Below, one piece after another: positions 36,709 through 44,373 of a stretch of 64,000 nt of DNA. A model generated the notes under the pieces. The model was not told the origin of the DNA and did no database searches. It saw nothing but the letters and a program-made list of their open reading frames with translations. Numbering within the stretch: position 1 is the stretch's first letter; each line of letters starts with the position of its first letter. Where the stretch lies: the NCBI GenBank assembly GCA_964517135.1, contig CAZFBA010000007.1:1-64000 (forward strand). The letters run 5' to 3'. This DNA comes from CAZFBA01 sp964517135. GTDB taxonomy: Bacteria; Cyanobacteriota; Vampirovibrionia; JBFMGH01. A program made the position numbers and the translations under genes.

Positions 36709-36866
36709 AGCGTGCCCTCTAACTTTTTTTCTATCTGTAATTGAAAATTGAAAATCTTTTAAGTTATGCAAATGTCTTCTTAATGATAATTTAGCATAAT
36801 TATAGACCAGTGCATTATTAAAATATAGATTATTTATTTTTGATTTTGAAAACCCGTATCCTGCTT

Positions 36867-36899
36867 GCCCTCAACCGGAGAGAAGGTTTCAGCGAGGGC
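36867..36899. repeat. Intergenic hairpin
   Basis: GCCCTC (36867-36872) and GAGGGC (36894-36899) enclose a second short stem (AACC/GGTT). First of three hairpins in the gene-free stretch 36709-37464. Confidence 0.4.
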
Positions 36900-37067
36900 A
36901 TATCTGAATAATAATTTCACGATATTTCAAGATTGATGGAATTCCTGACACTAATTTCTTGAATCTGAGAACGTTTAAGTTATTCAGAGGCCTCCAGAAT
37001 AAATAGTGGCATTTTCAGAACCAACGTCATAAATAATCAGATTTCTGAAGATACTGAAGGCTGCTCA

Positions 37068-37100
37068 GGAGTGCACTAAGTGCGCTCCGGTGAGAGTTTT
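37068..37100 (+). repeat. Hairpin repeat unit, copy A
   Basis: GGAGTGCAC-TAA-GTGCGCTCC (one mismatch) followed by GGTGAGAGTTTT. The right half and tail match copy B at 37233-37268. Confidence 0.6.
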
Positions 37101-37232
37101 ATTTAGGCCTAATTCAGGCGTTCAATAAACTATTGCCATTGACAGGATGGTTTTTAGCCCGACGTGGCAATCTAGAATAAACATTTGATATGTGCTCAGA
37201 ATGACTCAAAAGTGGGAAAGAGGCTAATAACT

Positions 37233-37268
37233 ACCGGAGCGAACTTAGTTCGCTCCGGTGAGAGTTTT
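37233..37268 (+). repeat. Hairpin repeat unit, copy B
   Basis: ACCGGAGCGAAC-TTA-GTTCGCTCCGGT is a perfect 12-base stem with a 3-base loop, followed by GAGAGTTTTT. It shares CGCTCCGGTGAGAGTTTT with copy A. It could work as a terminator but has no gene reading into it, and it touches the ParB-like remnant that follows. Confidence 0.65.
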
Positions 37269-37410
37269 TATCTCAGAAACAACAAGGAATACAGGAAGAA
37301 CAAAAGACTCAATTCAACGTTATATTCAGATAGCCTCCGGTCTTTCTCAGGAAACCAGAAACCTCATCAAAGGTACAGTTCTTGAAGATCGTTATAATGA
37401 CATATTCTTT
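37264..37410 (+). pseudogene. Remnant of a ParB-like DNA-binding (HTH) gene
   Basis: Read from about 37267 the frame gives 'FISETTRNTGRTKDSIQRY' followed by 'IQIASGLSQETRNLIKGT'. This matches the pattern of the ParB-family helix-turn-helix (phage/ICE-type ParB proteins: 'F...TA..TGrSkrTIqR.vqIa..L.pevr..I.GTpL'). The ParB N-terminal domain before it and the rest after about 37405 are missing, and no start with a ribosome site exists. I read it as a decayed fragment of a gene from a mobile or plasmid-type element. Confidence 0.5.
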
Positions 37411-37464
37411 CTTAGCTGCATCAACCCTGCCGTATCTGCAAATAATATCTTTCCCCAAAAACTT

Positions 37465-37914
37465 CTACGGTGATACCATCTTATGAAGCTTTTCCCGTTG
37501 CTCTGATGTCAAAATACGCCTCTTGGAAAGAAAATTCTCTGTTGCTTCATAGCGTAACTGCTCCTGTCGAAGCATTATATCTCGTTGGAGCTTGCGAATT
37601 AAATCTTCATCAACTTCAGGGTTACTCATAATATTCTTTAATTGCTGCTGGTCTCTAATAATCTTGGGGCGTATTAACTGCTGTATACGCATCCACTCTT
37701 TATCAAGCGATTGAATTTTTTCCATCTGCTCACTGGAAAGGTTTAATTTACCCCAGTTAATCTGCGTATAATTTCGGGTGGTCAGGTTTTCTGAGCTCAA
37801 AGATTTAGATGATTGAGACATTGATGCCGGCTGAACCTGAGATAATGCAGGCATACCGGTAAATACCACATAAATTAACCCTGAAATAAAAAGATTTTTA
37901 AGGTTCATACACAT
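37465..37914 (-). CDS. Spy/CpxP-like periplasmic protein
   Basis: About 149 residues with a signal peptide ('NLKNLFISGLIYVVFTGMPALSQ'-type start) and a helical domain. 'INWGKLNLSSEQMEKIQSLD' and 'RILTSEQREKL' correspond to the LTxxQ-type motifs of the Spy/CpxP/CnrX family, periplasmic chaperones or stress sensors. The open frame extends further upstream, but the ATG at 37914 (or 37908) fits best: it lies inside the end of the anti-sigma gene, after an AGGTG site, giving translational coupling. With the sigma/anti-sigma pair upstream, it forms an envelope-stress module. Confidence 0.8.
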   Translation of the reverse strand: MCMNLKNLFISGLIYVVFTGMPALSQVQPASMSQSSKSLSSENLTTRNYTQINWGKLNLSSEQMEKIQSLDKEWMRIQQLIRPKIIRDQQQLKNIMSNPEVDEDLIRKLQRDIMLRQEQLRYEATENFLSKRRILTSEQREKLHKMVSP

Positions 37915-38890
37915 CGCTAGCACCTGAATAATACATCGTCGGAATAACCCCTGATGGTGGCTCATCAAAAACATTCGTAAATAAATAACTGTCAGCAGAA
38001 TTAAAATCATTTGAGGTAACCACCGAAACCTCAGATCTATCAGGCCTATACAGGTTATTTTCACTGTAAGATTCAACAGAAATAATATTATCTGTATTGC
38101 TCACAGGAAAAGTTACACTTAAAACAAGCCATACAAGAACTACCATAAAAGCAGAGGCCACGGTTGTAGCTAAAAATGTCTTTGACCGTATTTCTTCTGT
38201 AAGTCTGACATACACCTGTGGCCACAGATTAATATCTTTTGCAGGCGACTGCAAAGCTTTTTGAGTTAATGCACTAAGAGATTTCAGTTCATTAAACTCT
38301 TTGCGGCATTTCTTGCAGAGCAAGAGGTGTTCTGAAATGTTTTTAGCAAGAGTACTATCTACCTCTTTGTCTATATAGGCTGAAAGCTGATCCAGAATAA
38401 ACTGACATTTCAGTTCTTCCGGGGTAATAATGCGTTTGTAAACACTCTCCCAGAGGTCTATATCAAGTGAATCAACAGACAGCTTGATCAAAGCCCTTAG
38501 TTTTTCAAGCTGCTGGAATTTTTCGTTACATTCTTCACACTCTGACAGGTGATCTTCAACGGAATAATAAACAGACGGGCTTAGTTCTCCATCAAAATAA
38601 GCTGATAGCTCTTCTAAAACCTCACCGCATGAAAGACTGGAAGACCTGTTATATCGATTTATAACAGATTCTGTAAGGTCTGGCATCTCAAAGGTATGAT
38701 TACCCAGAAAGTGTTGTACTTTTGAGCTAATATTTTTTAGAAAATCCAGTTCTTCCCTGCAATCAGGGCAAATGGCAAGGTGTTTTTCAATTATTATAGC
38801 TTCTTCAGCAGACACCTCATTGTCTAAATAGGCTGATAGAAGTATTTTGATATTTTCGCAGTTGTGTTGTTCCTTATCCATTATTTTCAC
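37898..38890 (-). CDS. Anti-sigma factor with three zinc-finger (zf-HC2) domains
   Basis: A 330-residue membrane protein that should hold the adjacent ECF sigma factor inactive. It has three tandem zf-HC2 modules, each ending in a HxxxCxxC signature: 'EKHLAICPDCREEL' (about 31-44), 'EDHLSECEECNEKF' and 'SEHLLLCKKCRKEF'. A single transmembrane helix follows ('FMVVLVWLVLSVTF', about 245-262) and then a short periplasmic tail. Most anti-sigma factors of this class have one finger. The start is GTG at 38890, overlapping the sigma stop by 4 bases, or ATG at 38881. Confidence 0.9.
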   Translation of the reverse strand: MKIMDKEQHNCENIKILLSAYLDNEVSAEEAIIIEKHLAICPDCREELDFLKNISSKVQHFLGNHTFEMPDLTESVINRYNRSSSLSCGEVLEELSAYFDGELSPSVYYSVEDHLSECEECNEKFQQLEKLRALIKLSVDSLDIDLWESVYKRIITPEELKCQFILDQLSAYIDKEVDSTLAKNISEHLLLCKKCRKEFNELKSLSALTQKALQSPAKDINLWPQVYVRLTEEIRSKTFLATTVASAFMVVLVWLVLSVTFPVSNTDNIISVESYSENNLYRPDRSEVSVVTSNDFNSADSYLFTNVFDEPPSGVIPTMYYSGASDVYEP

Positions 38891-39510
38891 CCGGATTTTA
38901 AATACGGTTTCAATTCTTCCTGAAGTCTGCTTCGAGCACGTGCTATTCTTGATTTAACAGTCCCCAGACTGGTAGAGGTTATTTTAGCAATTTCTTCATA
39001 AGATAATCCTTGTAGTTCTCTATAGACGATAACAGTCCTGAACTGTTCCGGTAAATTATTAATAGCATTTCGAATTTTTTCGTCAAGTTCAGTATTCAGT
39101 AAATTTTCATCAGGCAGCCTGGAAGAATCAACAATATCTCTGGTGGATGTGTCACTTTCAGAATCGTTAGCAATAGGTGTATCCATAGAAATAGTGTTGA
39201 GTTTTCTCTTTCTGCGCCTCATTTCATCATAAACAAGATTAGTAATTATCTGATTCAACCACCACTTAAAGGTAGCAGGGTTTCTGAGTGACTTAATTGA
39301 TTTTGTCATACGAAAGAGAGCTTCCTGAGCAAGGTCAGCAATAATTGATTTATCTGAAACCAGATGATATAAAACGCTGTAAATGATCTTCTGATTGCGT
39401 TTTACAAGCTCTTCCATGGCATAAATGTCGTTATCCTGACACTTATTGATGAGTTCGATCTGGTCAAGCTCAGAATATTTATGTTTTGTTGATGGTGTAT
39501 GAATTTTCAT
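38887..39510 (-). CDS. ECF-type RNA polymerase sigma factor (RpoE-like)
   Basis: The 207-residue protein has sigma region 2 ('DLAQEALFRMTKSIKSLRNP', 'WLNQIITNLVYDEMRRRKRK') and region 4 ('LPEQFRTVIVYRELQGLSYEEI' split across the HTH, 'LGTVKSRIARARSRLQEEL'). No region 1.1 or 3, so it is an extracytoplasmic-function sigma. A Ser/Asp-rich linker joins the two regions. The operon continues with the zinc-finger anti-sigma and the Spy-like protein, so it probably answers envelope stress and may drive its own operon. Confidence 0.93.
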   Translation of the reverse strand: MKIHTPSTKHKYSELDQIELINKCQDNDIYAMEELVKRNQKIIYSVLYHLVSDKSIIADLAQEALFRMTKSIKSLRNPATFKWWLNQIITNLVYDEMRRRKRKLNTISMDTPIANDSESDTSTRDIVDSSRLPDENLLNTELDEKIRNAINNLPEQFRTVIVYRELQGLSYEEIAKITSTSLGTVKSRIARARSRLQEELKPYLKSG

Positions 39511-39603
39511 GTAAAAACTTTATTTGGCATAAGAAAGATTGTTTTGGTAAAATAAATTAAATCATAGAAATTTTAACTTCGTCAAACAGGATACTAAATT
39601 TTA

Positions 39604-39942
39604 ATGCCAAGAGTTATTTATATAATAGTGTTTCTTCTAGCTACTGTCACACCCATAGTCTTAATCTGGCTGGCCCAGATAGCCCTTGGGGTAACATCTC
39701 CTAAAGCAGCCGAACCTGGTAAAACAACTACATCGAGCACTACCGGGCATTATAGCAGTTATCATCGTCCATATTATGGCGGTTTCTTCTATTATGGTGC
39801 TCGTGGCAGAGGTGGCTGGCTTGGCAGAGGTTATAGCAGTAGAGGTGGGTCTTCTTATAGTTCAGGCTCAAGAAGCACACGCTCTTACTCTGGCGGCAGA
39901 AGCTCTTTTGGCGGAGGAAGCTTTGGTTCATTCGGTAAATAA
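39604..39942 (+). CDS. Small membrane protein with Gly/Ser/Arg/Tyr-rich tail
   Basis: 112 residues: an N-terminal hydrophobic helix (IYIIVFLLATVTPIVLIWL, signal anchor or signal peptide), then a low-complexity tail rich in Gly, Ser, Tyr and Arg ('GARGRGGWLGRGYSSRGG', 'GGRSSFGGGSFGSFG'). Such tails occur on small proteins encoded next to DUF350 genes, which is the case here. No enzymatic function is evident. First of three closely spaced plus-strand genes. A tail of this sort may be disordered or bind polyanions. Confidence 0.75.
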   Translation: MPRVIYIIVFLLATVTPIVLIWLAQIALGVTSPKAAEPGKTTTSSTTGHYSSYHRPYYGGFFYYGARGRGGWLGRGYSSRGGSSYSSGSRSTRSYSGGRSSFGGGSFGSFGK

Positions 39943-39974
39943 TACCAGTCTATATATTTTTGAGGAGTTAAAGT

Positions 39975-40211
39975 ATGCTTATATTTGCACAAACGGCTGT
40001 TTCTCATTTAAATATTGAAACCGTTGCCGTAACTACCCTTTATGCCATTATGGGGGCAATTTTGCTTATGGCTGCCTATAAAGTTTTTGACATTATTAAC
40101 CCTCTGGATTTTGACAAAGAAATCGCTAACAACAATATTTCACTTTCAATAATGATTGCAGGCTTCTTTCTCAGTATGGCACTTATCATTGCAGCCGCAA
40201 TATTTGGTTAA
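39975..40211 (+). CDS. DUF350-family small membrane protein
   Basis: A 78-residue protein with two hydrophobic helices and the DUF350 pattern: 'TTLYAIMGAILLMAAYKVFD' first, then 'NNNISLSIMIAGFFLSMALI' with the conserved 'xxNxaxAixxaGxxlgxaia'. DUF350 proteins are inner-membrane proteins of unknown role, often with a repeat of this two-helix unit. The ATG follows GAGGAGTTAAAG. It is 32 bases after the Gly-rich gene and 16 before the next membrane gene. Confidence 0.85.
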   Translation: MLIFAQTAVSHLNIETVAVTTLYAIMGAILLMAAYKVFDIINPLDFDKEIANNNISLSIMIAGFFLSMALIIAAAIFG

Positions 40212-40227
40212 AAATAAGAGGTATTAA

Positions 40228-40692
40228 ATGAAAGCTGCTGGCGCATCTGAATTTACCAGAGAACACGGTATTTTAGGGTATTTACATTACCTTGTTTTTC
40301 CGTTAGACCTGTTTATGTCAGGAGACGAACACTTTGAAGCAAGCCGTGAACAGCGTGTTGTCGAGTTGACACCTATTATGATCTGGCTGATACCTTTGCT
40401 ATTGTTGCTTTCAAATATTACCTATTTGAATCCACTGGGGCTGATAGTATTGTTTCTGGCTGAAACTATTATAATGACCTTTTTAACAATCATTTATTGC
40501 TGGCGGGCTTCATTAGGGTTTATTTTTGAGATTTTTGTCAATTATGCCCTGAGCTTCTTTATGCTTGGTATTCTTATGTTTCTTTTACTTTATCTGGCTT
40601 CAAGCTGCGGTATAATAGCCATAATTGTAATTATTATATTTGCTATTGCTCATTTTTCACGTAATTCAGACTATTATAATGATGACTGGTAA
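40228..40692 (+). CDS. Polytopic membrane protein, unknown
   Basis: 154 residues with an N-terminal cytoplasmic part and about four hydrophobic segments ('MIWLIPLLLLLSNITYL', 'LIVLFLAETIIMTFLTII', 'FFMLGILMFLLLYLAS', 'IIAIIVIIIFAIAHF'), ending in an acidic, Tyr-rich tail. No family recognised. Third gene of the DUF350 cluster; the close spacing suggests the three act together at the membrane. The ATG follows AAGAGGTATTAA. Confidence 0.75.
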   Translation: MKAAGASEFTREHGILGYLHYLVFPLDLFMSGDEHFEASREQRVVELTPIMIWLIPLLLLLSNITYLNPLGLIVLFLAETIIMTFLTIIYCWRASLGFIFEIFVNYALSFFMLGILMFLLLYLASSCGIIAIIVIIIFAIAHFSRNSDYYNDDW

Positions 40693-40918
40693 GATGTCGC
40701 AAGAAAATAATTCCATGACACGGCCAGTGTTGATAGAGGTCTTGTATTATGATTATCCTCAGAGAAGATAGTTCTGGCAGTTACTGAAAGGGTTATAGGT
40801 TTTCCCAAAAGCTAATAATAATTTGCTTTCAAGGTATATACTAAACGACTTGAAGAACTAAACAATTCTAAAATTTTTTAGACTCTAAACAATTAAAATT
40901 TTTGCCCGGGTAACAATT

Positions 40919-40947
40919 TTGAAGTTAAAATTAAAATTAGATATAAT
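40919..40947 (+). promoter_or_regulatory. Promoter of the Gld-type ABC operon
   Basis: TTGAAG (40919-40924) and a perfect TATAAT (40942-40947) with a 17-base spacer, giving a leader of roughly 120 bases before the first gene. The rest of the 40693-41071 gap shows no gene. Confidence 0.55.
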
Positions 40948-41071
40948 TCTTATTAATTTATAAGTTGCATTCAAAAAATCAGATTACACAAATATTGAGG
41001 GTATTAGCCTTTCATTTTGATATAAATTATTGAGTGCATTTAATATAATATTTAAGAAATGGGGTTTTGCC

Positions 41072-42007
41072 TTGAAAAAAATCATCGAAGTAGAAAATTT
41101 AACGAAAAAATATGGCAGTTTTGTTGCCGTAGACAATATTAGTTTTGAAGCCGAAGAAGGCGAGGTAGTAGCATTTTTAGGCCCAAATGGTGCAGGTAAA
41201 ACAACGACCATGAGAATATTGACATGCTTTATGCCTGCTAATGAAGGTACTGCAAGGGTTGATGGTTATGACATATTTGATGATTCTTTTAAAGTCAGGC
41301 AGCGCATAGGTTATTTGCCAGAGTTTCCTCCCCTATACCCTGATATGACTGTAACCTCTTTTTTAAGGTTTGTAGCACAGATCAAACAGGTTCCTAATCG
41401 TGAAATAGAAGCTAAAAAAGATAAGGTAATTGAACAATGTGGCCTTGAAGAAATGAAAACCCGTATGATAAGCAAGTTATCTAAAGGCTATAAACAGCGG
41501 GTAGGTGTAGCCCAGGCTATTATACATGATCCGAAGGTTATTATTCTTGATGAGCCGACCGTCGGGCTTGATCCTAATCAGGTAATCGAAATTAGATCAC
41601 TTATTAAGTCACTTGCTGAAAGCAAAACAGTTCTTCTGAGTACTCATATACTTTCTGAAGCAGAGACGCTTTGCAAGCATATAGTTATTATTGACAAAGG
41701 TAAAATAGTCGGTAAAGGTTCATGGAGCGAAATGCAAGAACATCTCCAGGAAATGGATGTTGTTATACTGGTACTTGATGCGGTTGATGATCATAAAATA
41801 GAATCCATCAGGGCAATTGATGTTGTTAAGGATATTAAAAAAGATAATGATGGCAACCTGAGGATCTATTGCGATAAAGGTAGTGGAGCCAAAGACCGCA
41901 TTATCAGACTTACATCTGAAAATAACTGGAGTATTGAAGAAATACGGTCAGAAAAAATGACACTTGAAGAGGTATTCAAGAGATTAACAATAAAAGAAAA
42001 GGTGTAA
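41072..42007 (+). CDS. gldA: ABC transporter ATP-binding protein (GldA/CcmA-type)
   Basis: A single-domain ABC ATPase, about 311 residues: Walker A 'FLGPNGAGKTTTMRIL', signature 'LSKGYKQRVGVAQAII', Walker B 'VIILDEPTVGLDPNQ' and the switch His in 'VLLSTHILSEAE'. The C-terminal extension is that of GldA/NatA-type ABC-2 exporters. The open frame begins at a TTG at 41030, but the TTG at 41072 after GGGG has the right spacing and puts 'KKIIEVENLTKKYG' at the true N terminus. It energises the permease in the next gene (5-base gap). Confidence 0.93.
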   Translation: MKKIIEVENLTKKYGSFVAVDNISFEAEEGEVVAFLGPNGAGKTTTMRILTCFMPANEGTARVDGYDIFDDSFKVRQRIGYLPEFPPLYPDMTVTSFLRFVAQIKQVPNREIEAKKDKVIEQCGLEEMKTRMISKLSKGYKQRVGVAQAIIHDPKVIILDEPTVGLDPNQVIEIRSLIKSLAESKTVLLSTHILSEAETLCKHIVIIDKGKIVGKGSWSEMQEHLQEMDVVILVLDAVDDHKIESIRAIDVVKDIKKDNDGNLRIYCDKGSGAKDRIIRLTSENNWSIEEIRSEKMTLEEVFKRLTIKEKV

Positions 42008-42012
42008 AAGAA

Positions 42013-42801
42013 GTGATATCAGCAAAAAATATCTATGTATTAACCCTGAGAGAGCTTAAAAGCTACATTACATCTCCGATGTTCTATATTCTCATAGGCA
42101 TATTTTTCCTTTTGACAGGATTCAACTTTTATATGCTGTTGATAGACTTTAATTCTTATTGTCAGAGCATTGCAGCAGCAGGTAACCCTGTAGCCCTCAA
42201 AGCACTCGATGTTAACCTGTTTGTATTGCGCCGTGAACATCTTTATATGGCCTTTGTAACAATATTTTTCTTGCCTATACTGACAATGCGATTGATTGCA
42301 GAAGAAAAGAAAAATAGAACTATTGAATTACTGATGACTTCTCCTATCTCATCCCTTGATATTGTTTTAGGCAAGTATTTTGCAGCAACAATTCTCTGGA
42401 TATTCATTCTGGCAATAACATTTATTTATCCTATGCTGATAAAGAATTTGCCTGAAATACAGATAGACTGGGGCACTTATCTAGCTTCAACGCTGGGGCT
42501 GTTTCTATTTGGTGCCCTCGGTATTGCTATTGGTTTGCTTGCGTCTTCGCTTACAGAAAACCAGTTAATATCAGCCATTATAGGTTTTGCTCTTTGTGCT
42601 ATACTTTATTTTCTTTATAACCTTTATCAGGTTACAGATTCTACTTTGAGTCAGCTGTTCTACGATTTCTCTTCTATATCCCATTATCTTGATTTTTATA
42701 AGGGGGTTATAGATACATCGAATATAGTATACTTTGTGACTGCAATATTATTTACTCTTTTTGTTGCAGAAAGAATTTTAGAATCTCAAAGGTGGCGTTA
42801 A
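42013..42801 (+). CDS. gldF: ABC-2 type permease (GldF-like)
   Basis: 262 residues with six membrane segments, starting 'IYVLTLRELKSYITSPMFY', the standard opening of ABC-2/NatB/GldF permeases, and 'FLPILTMRLIAEEKKNRTIE' in the first loop. With the ATPase and the following GldG-like protein it forms the conserved Gld-type ABC complex, known from gliding Bacteroidetes but widespread in other phyla without gliding. The exported substrate is unknown. GTG start. Confidence 0.9.
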   Translation: MISAKNIYVLTLRELKSYITSPMFYILIGIFFLLTGFNFYMLLIDFNSYCQSIAAAGNPVALKALDVNLFVLRREHLYMAFVTIFFLPILTMRLIAEEKKNRTIELLMTSPISSLDIVLGKYFAATILWIFILAITFIYPMLIKNLPEIQIDWGTYLASTLGLFLFGALGIAIGLLASSLTENQLISAIIGFALCAILYFLYNLYQVTDSTLSQLFYDFSSISHYLDFYKGVIDTSNIVYFVTAILFTLFVAERILESQRWR

Positions 42802-42804
42802 AAT

Positions 42805-44373
42805 ATGAAAAAATACCTTCCCAGAATTGCATTTATAGCAGGTGTTGTATTAATAGTTACAGGCCTGATTATCTATAGCATTTACCCAATGATGCCAGGT
42901 GGTCCAGTAGCATCGATTTTAGGGCTAATTATTCTTGCTATTAACCTCTATTTCAACTGGAACGAGATAAAAGATTCTATTTCAGTCCGGTCGGCTAAGT
43001 ATGGAACCAATACATTTATATTTATTCTGGTCATATTCTTTATTGTCATACTCATAAATGTGTTTGGCCAGAAGTACCGGTTAAAAATTGATGCAACACA
43101 AACAAAAGCTTTTACTCTGTCTGAACAATCCATTCAGATAATTAAAAACCTTGATGAACCACTGACTATTTACGGTTTTATACCCTCGAACGATTCAACT
43201 ACCCGCTCAGTATTCAAAGATATGTGTGACCGTTATGTTTATTATTCAGGGGGCAGGGTAATATGCAAAGTTCTTGATCCTGACAAAAACCCGGGGTTAG
43301 CTAAAAAGTTTCATGTTACATCAGCTAAATCTAGAGCTTATGGTTTCCAGAAAGGTAAAGATTACACCAGAGCTGATGTAATAGAAGAAGAAGAATTTAC
43401 AAGTGCTATCATAAGGCTTAAAAGCGATATTAAAAAGGCTATATACTTTACCACCGGCCATGGAGAGGGGGATATAACCTCTGATGGAGAATTTCAGTTT
43501 AACAAGCTAAACGAAAAGCTTAAAAACCTTGGTTATCAGACAGAAATGCTTTCTCCTAATTTTTCTGAAATACCTAAAAGATGTGCAACACTGGTTCTTC
43601 TATCTCCTGAAACCGGTATGATGCCCGGTGAAATTAAAGCTATTAACGACTATTTTGAAGATGGCGGTAATATTCTTATTCTTCTTGATCCATTTGCTGA
43701 GAGTAATCTGGTGAGCTATCTTAAGACAGTTGGCCTTATTGTTCATAATGATTTGGTAGTAGATTATGTTCATAATATTGGTCAAAATCCTTTAATACCG
43801 GTTATTACACGTTATATGTCTCATCCTGTAATTATGAATGACAAAAAATCAACAATTCCTCTTACATTCTTTGATAGAGCAAGATCAATGAGACATATTG
43901 GCAAAAAAATGGATAACCTCCAGATAACACCTATTTTTACAACCAGTATGAAGACCAGCTACGGAGAAACAGATTTAAAAACCTATCTTGAAGAAAATAA
44001 GTATGAATATGATAAAGAAAAAGATATGCTTGGCCCATTAGCCCTGGGTTTTGCCATTACAAGGTTAATAGAAGAAGAAACTGAAACAGGAACAGAGAAA
44101 ATTGAGTCTAAAATGATTGTCATAGGCGATTCAGATTTTGCCTCTAATCGCTGGATAGATTATTATGGCAATAGTTTTCTAATTCTGAATGCTATTAACT
44201 GGCTATCTGGAGATTATGAGTTGATATCTATTGATAGACCTTCATCAAAACCTAACATTATCAGTATGACTCAACAACAAAAACAACTCATGCACTACAT
44301 TTTGATATATTTATTACCCGGAATTATGATATTTACAGGTTTATTAATATGGTGGAAAAAAAGAAAAGCCTAG
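42805..44373 (+). CDS. gldG: GldG-like ABC transporter auxiliary protein
   Basis: A 522-residue protein with two N-terminal and one C-terminal membrane helices around a large periplasmic domain of the ABC_transp_aux (IFT52/GldG-like) family: 'FTLSEQSIQIIKNLDEPLTIYGFI', spread over the start of the domain, 'KKAIYFTTGHGEGDI', 'LVLLSPETGMMPGEIKAINDY' and 'NILILLDPFAE'. It follows the permease by 3 bases and overlaps the DUF4340 gene by 25 bases. Confidence 0.9.
   Translation: MKKYLPRIAFIAGVVLIVTGLIIYSIYPMMPGGPVASILGLIILAINLYFNWNEIKDSISVRSAKYGTNTFIFILVIFFIVILINVFGQKYRLKIDATQTKAFTLSEQSIQIIKNLDEPLTIYGFIPSNDSTTRSVFKDMCDRYVYYSGGRVICKVLDPDKNPGLAKKFHVTSAKSRAYGFQKGKDYTRADVIEEEEFTSAIIRLKSDIKKAIYFTTGHGEGDITSDGEFQFNKLNEKLKNLGYQTEMLSPNFSEIPKRCATLVLLSPETGMMPGEIKAINDYFEDGGNILILLDPFAESNLVSYLKTVGLIVHNDLVVDYVHNIGQNPLIPVITRYMSHPVIMNDKKSTIPLTFFDRARSMRHIGKKMDNLQITPIFTTSMKTSYGETDLKTYLEENKYEYDKEKDMLGPLALGFAITRLIEEETETGTEKIESKMIVIGDSDFASNRWIDYYGNSFLILNAINWLSGDYELISIDRPSSKPNIISMTQQQKQLMHYILIYLLPGIMIFTGLLIWWKKRKA

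Noticed and set aside
37915..38076. Longer N terminus of the Spy-like protein
   Set aside because: This part is the out-of-frame end of the anti-sigma gene; the signal peptide begins at 37908-37914.
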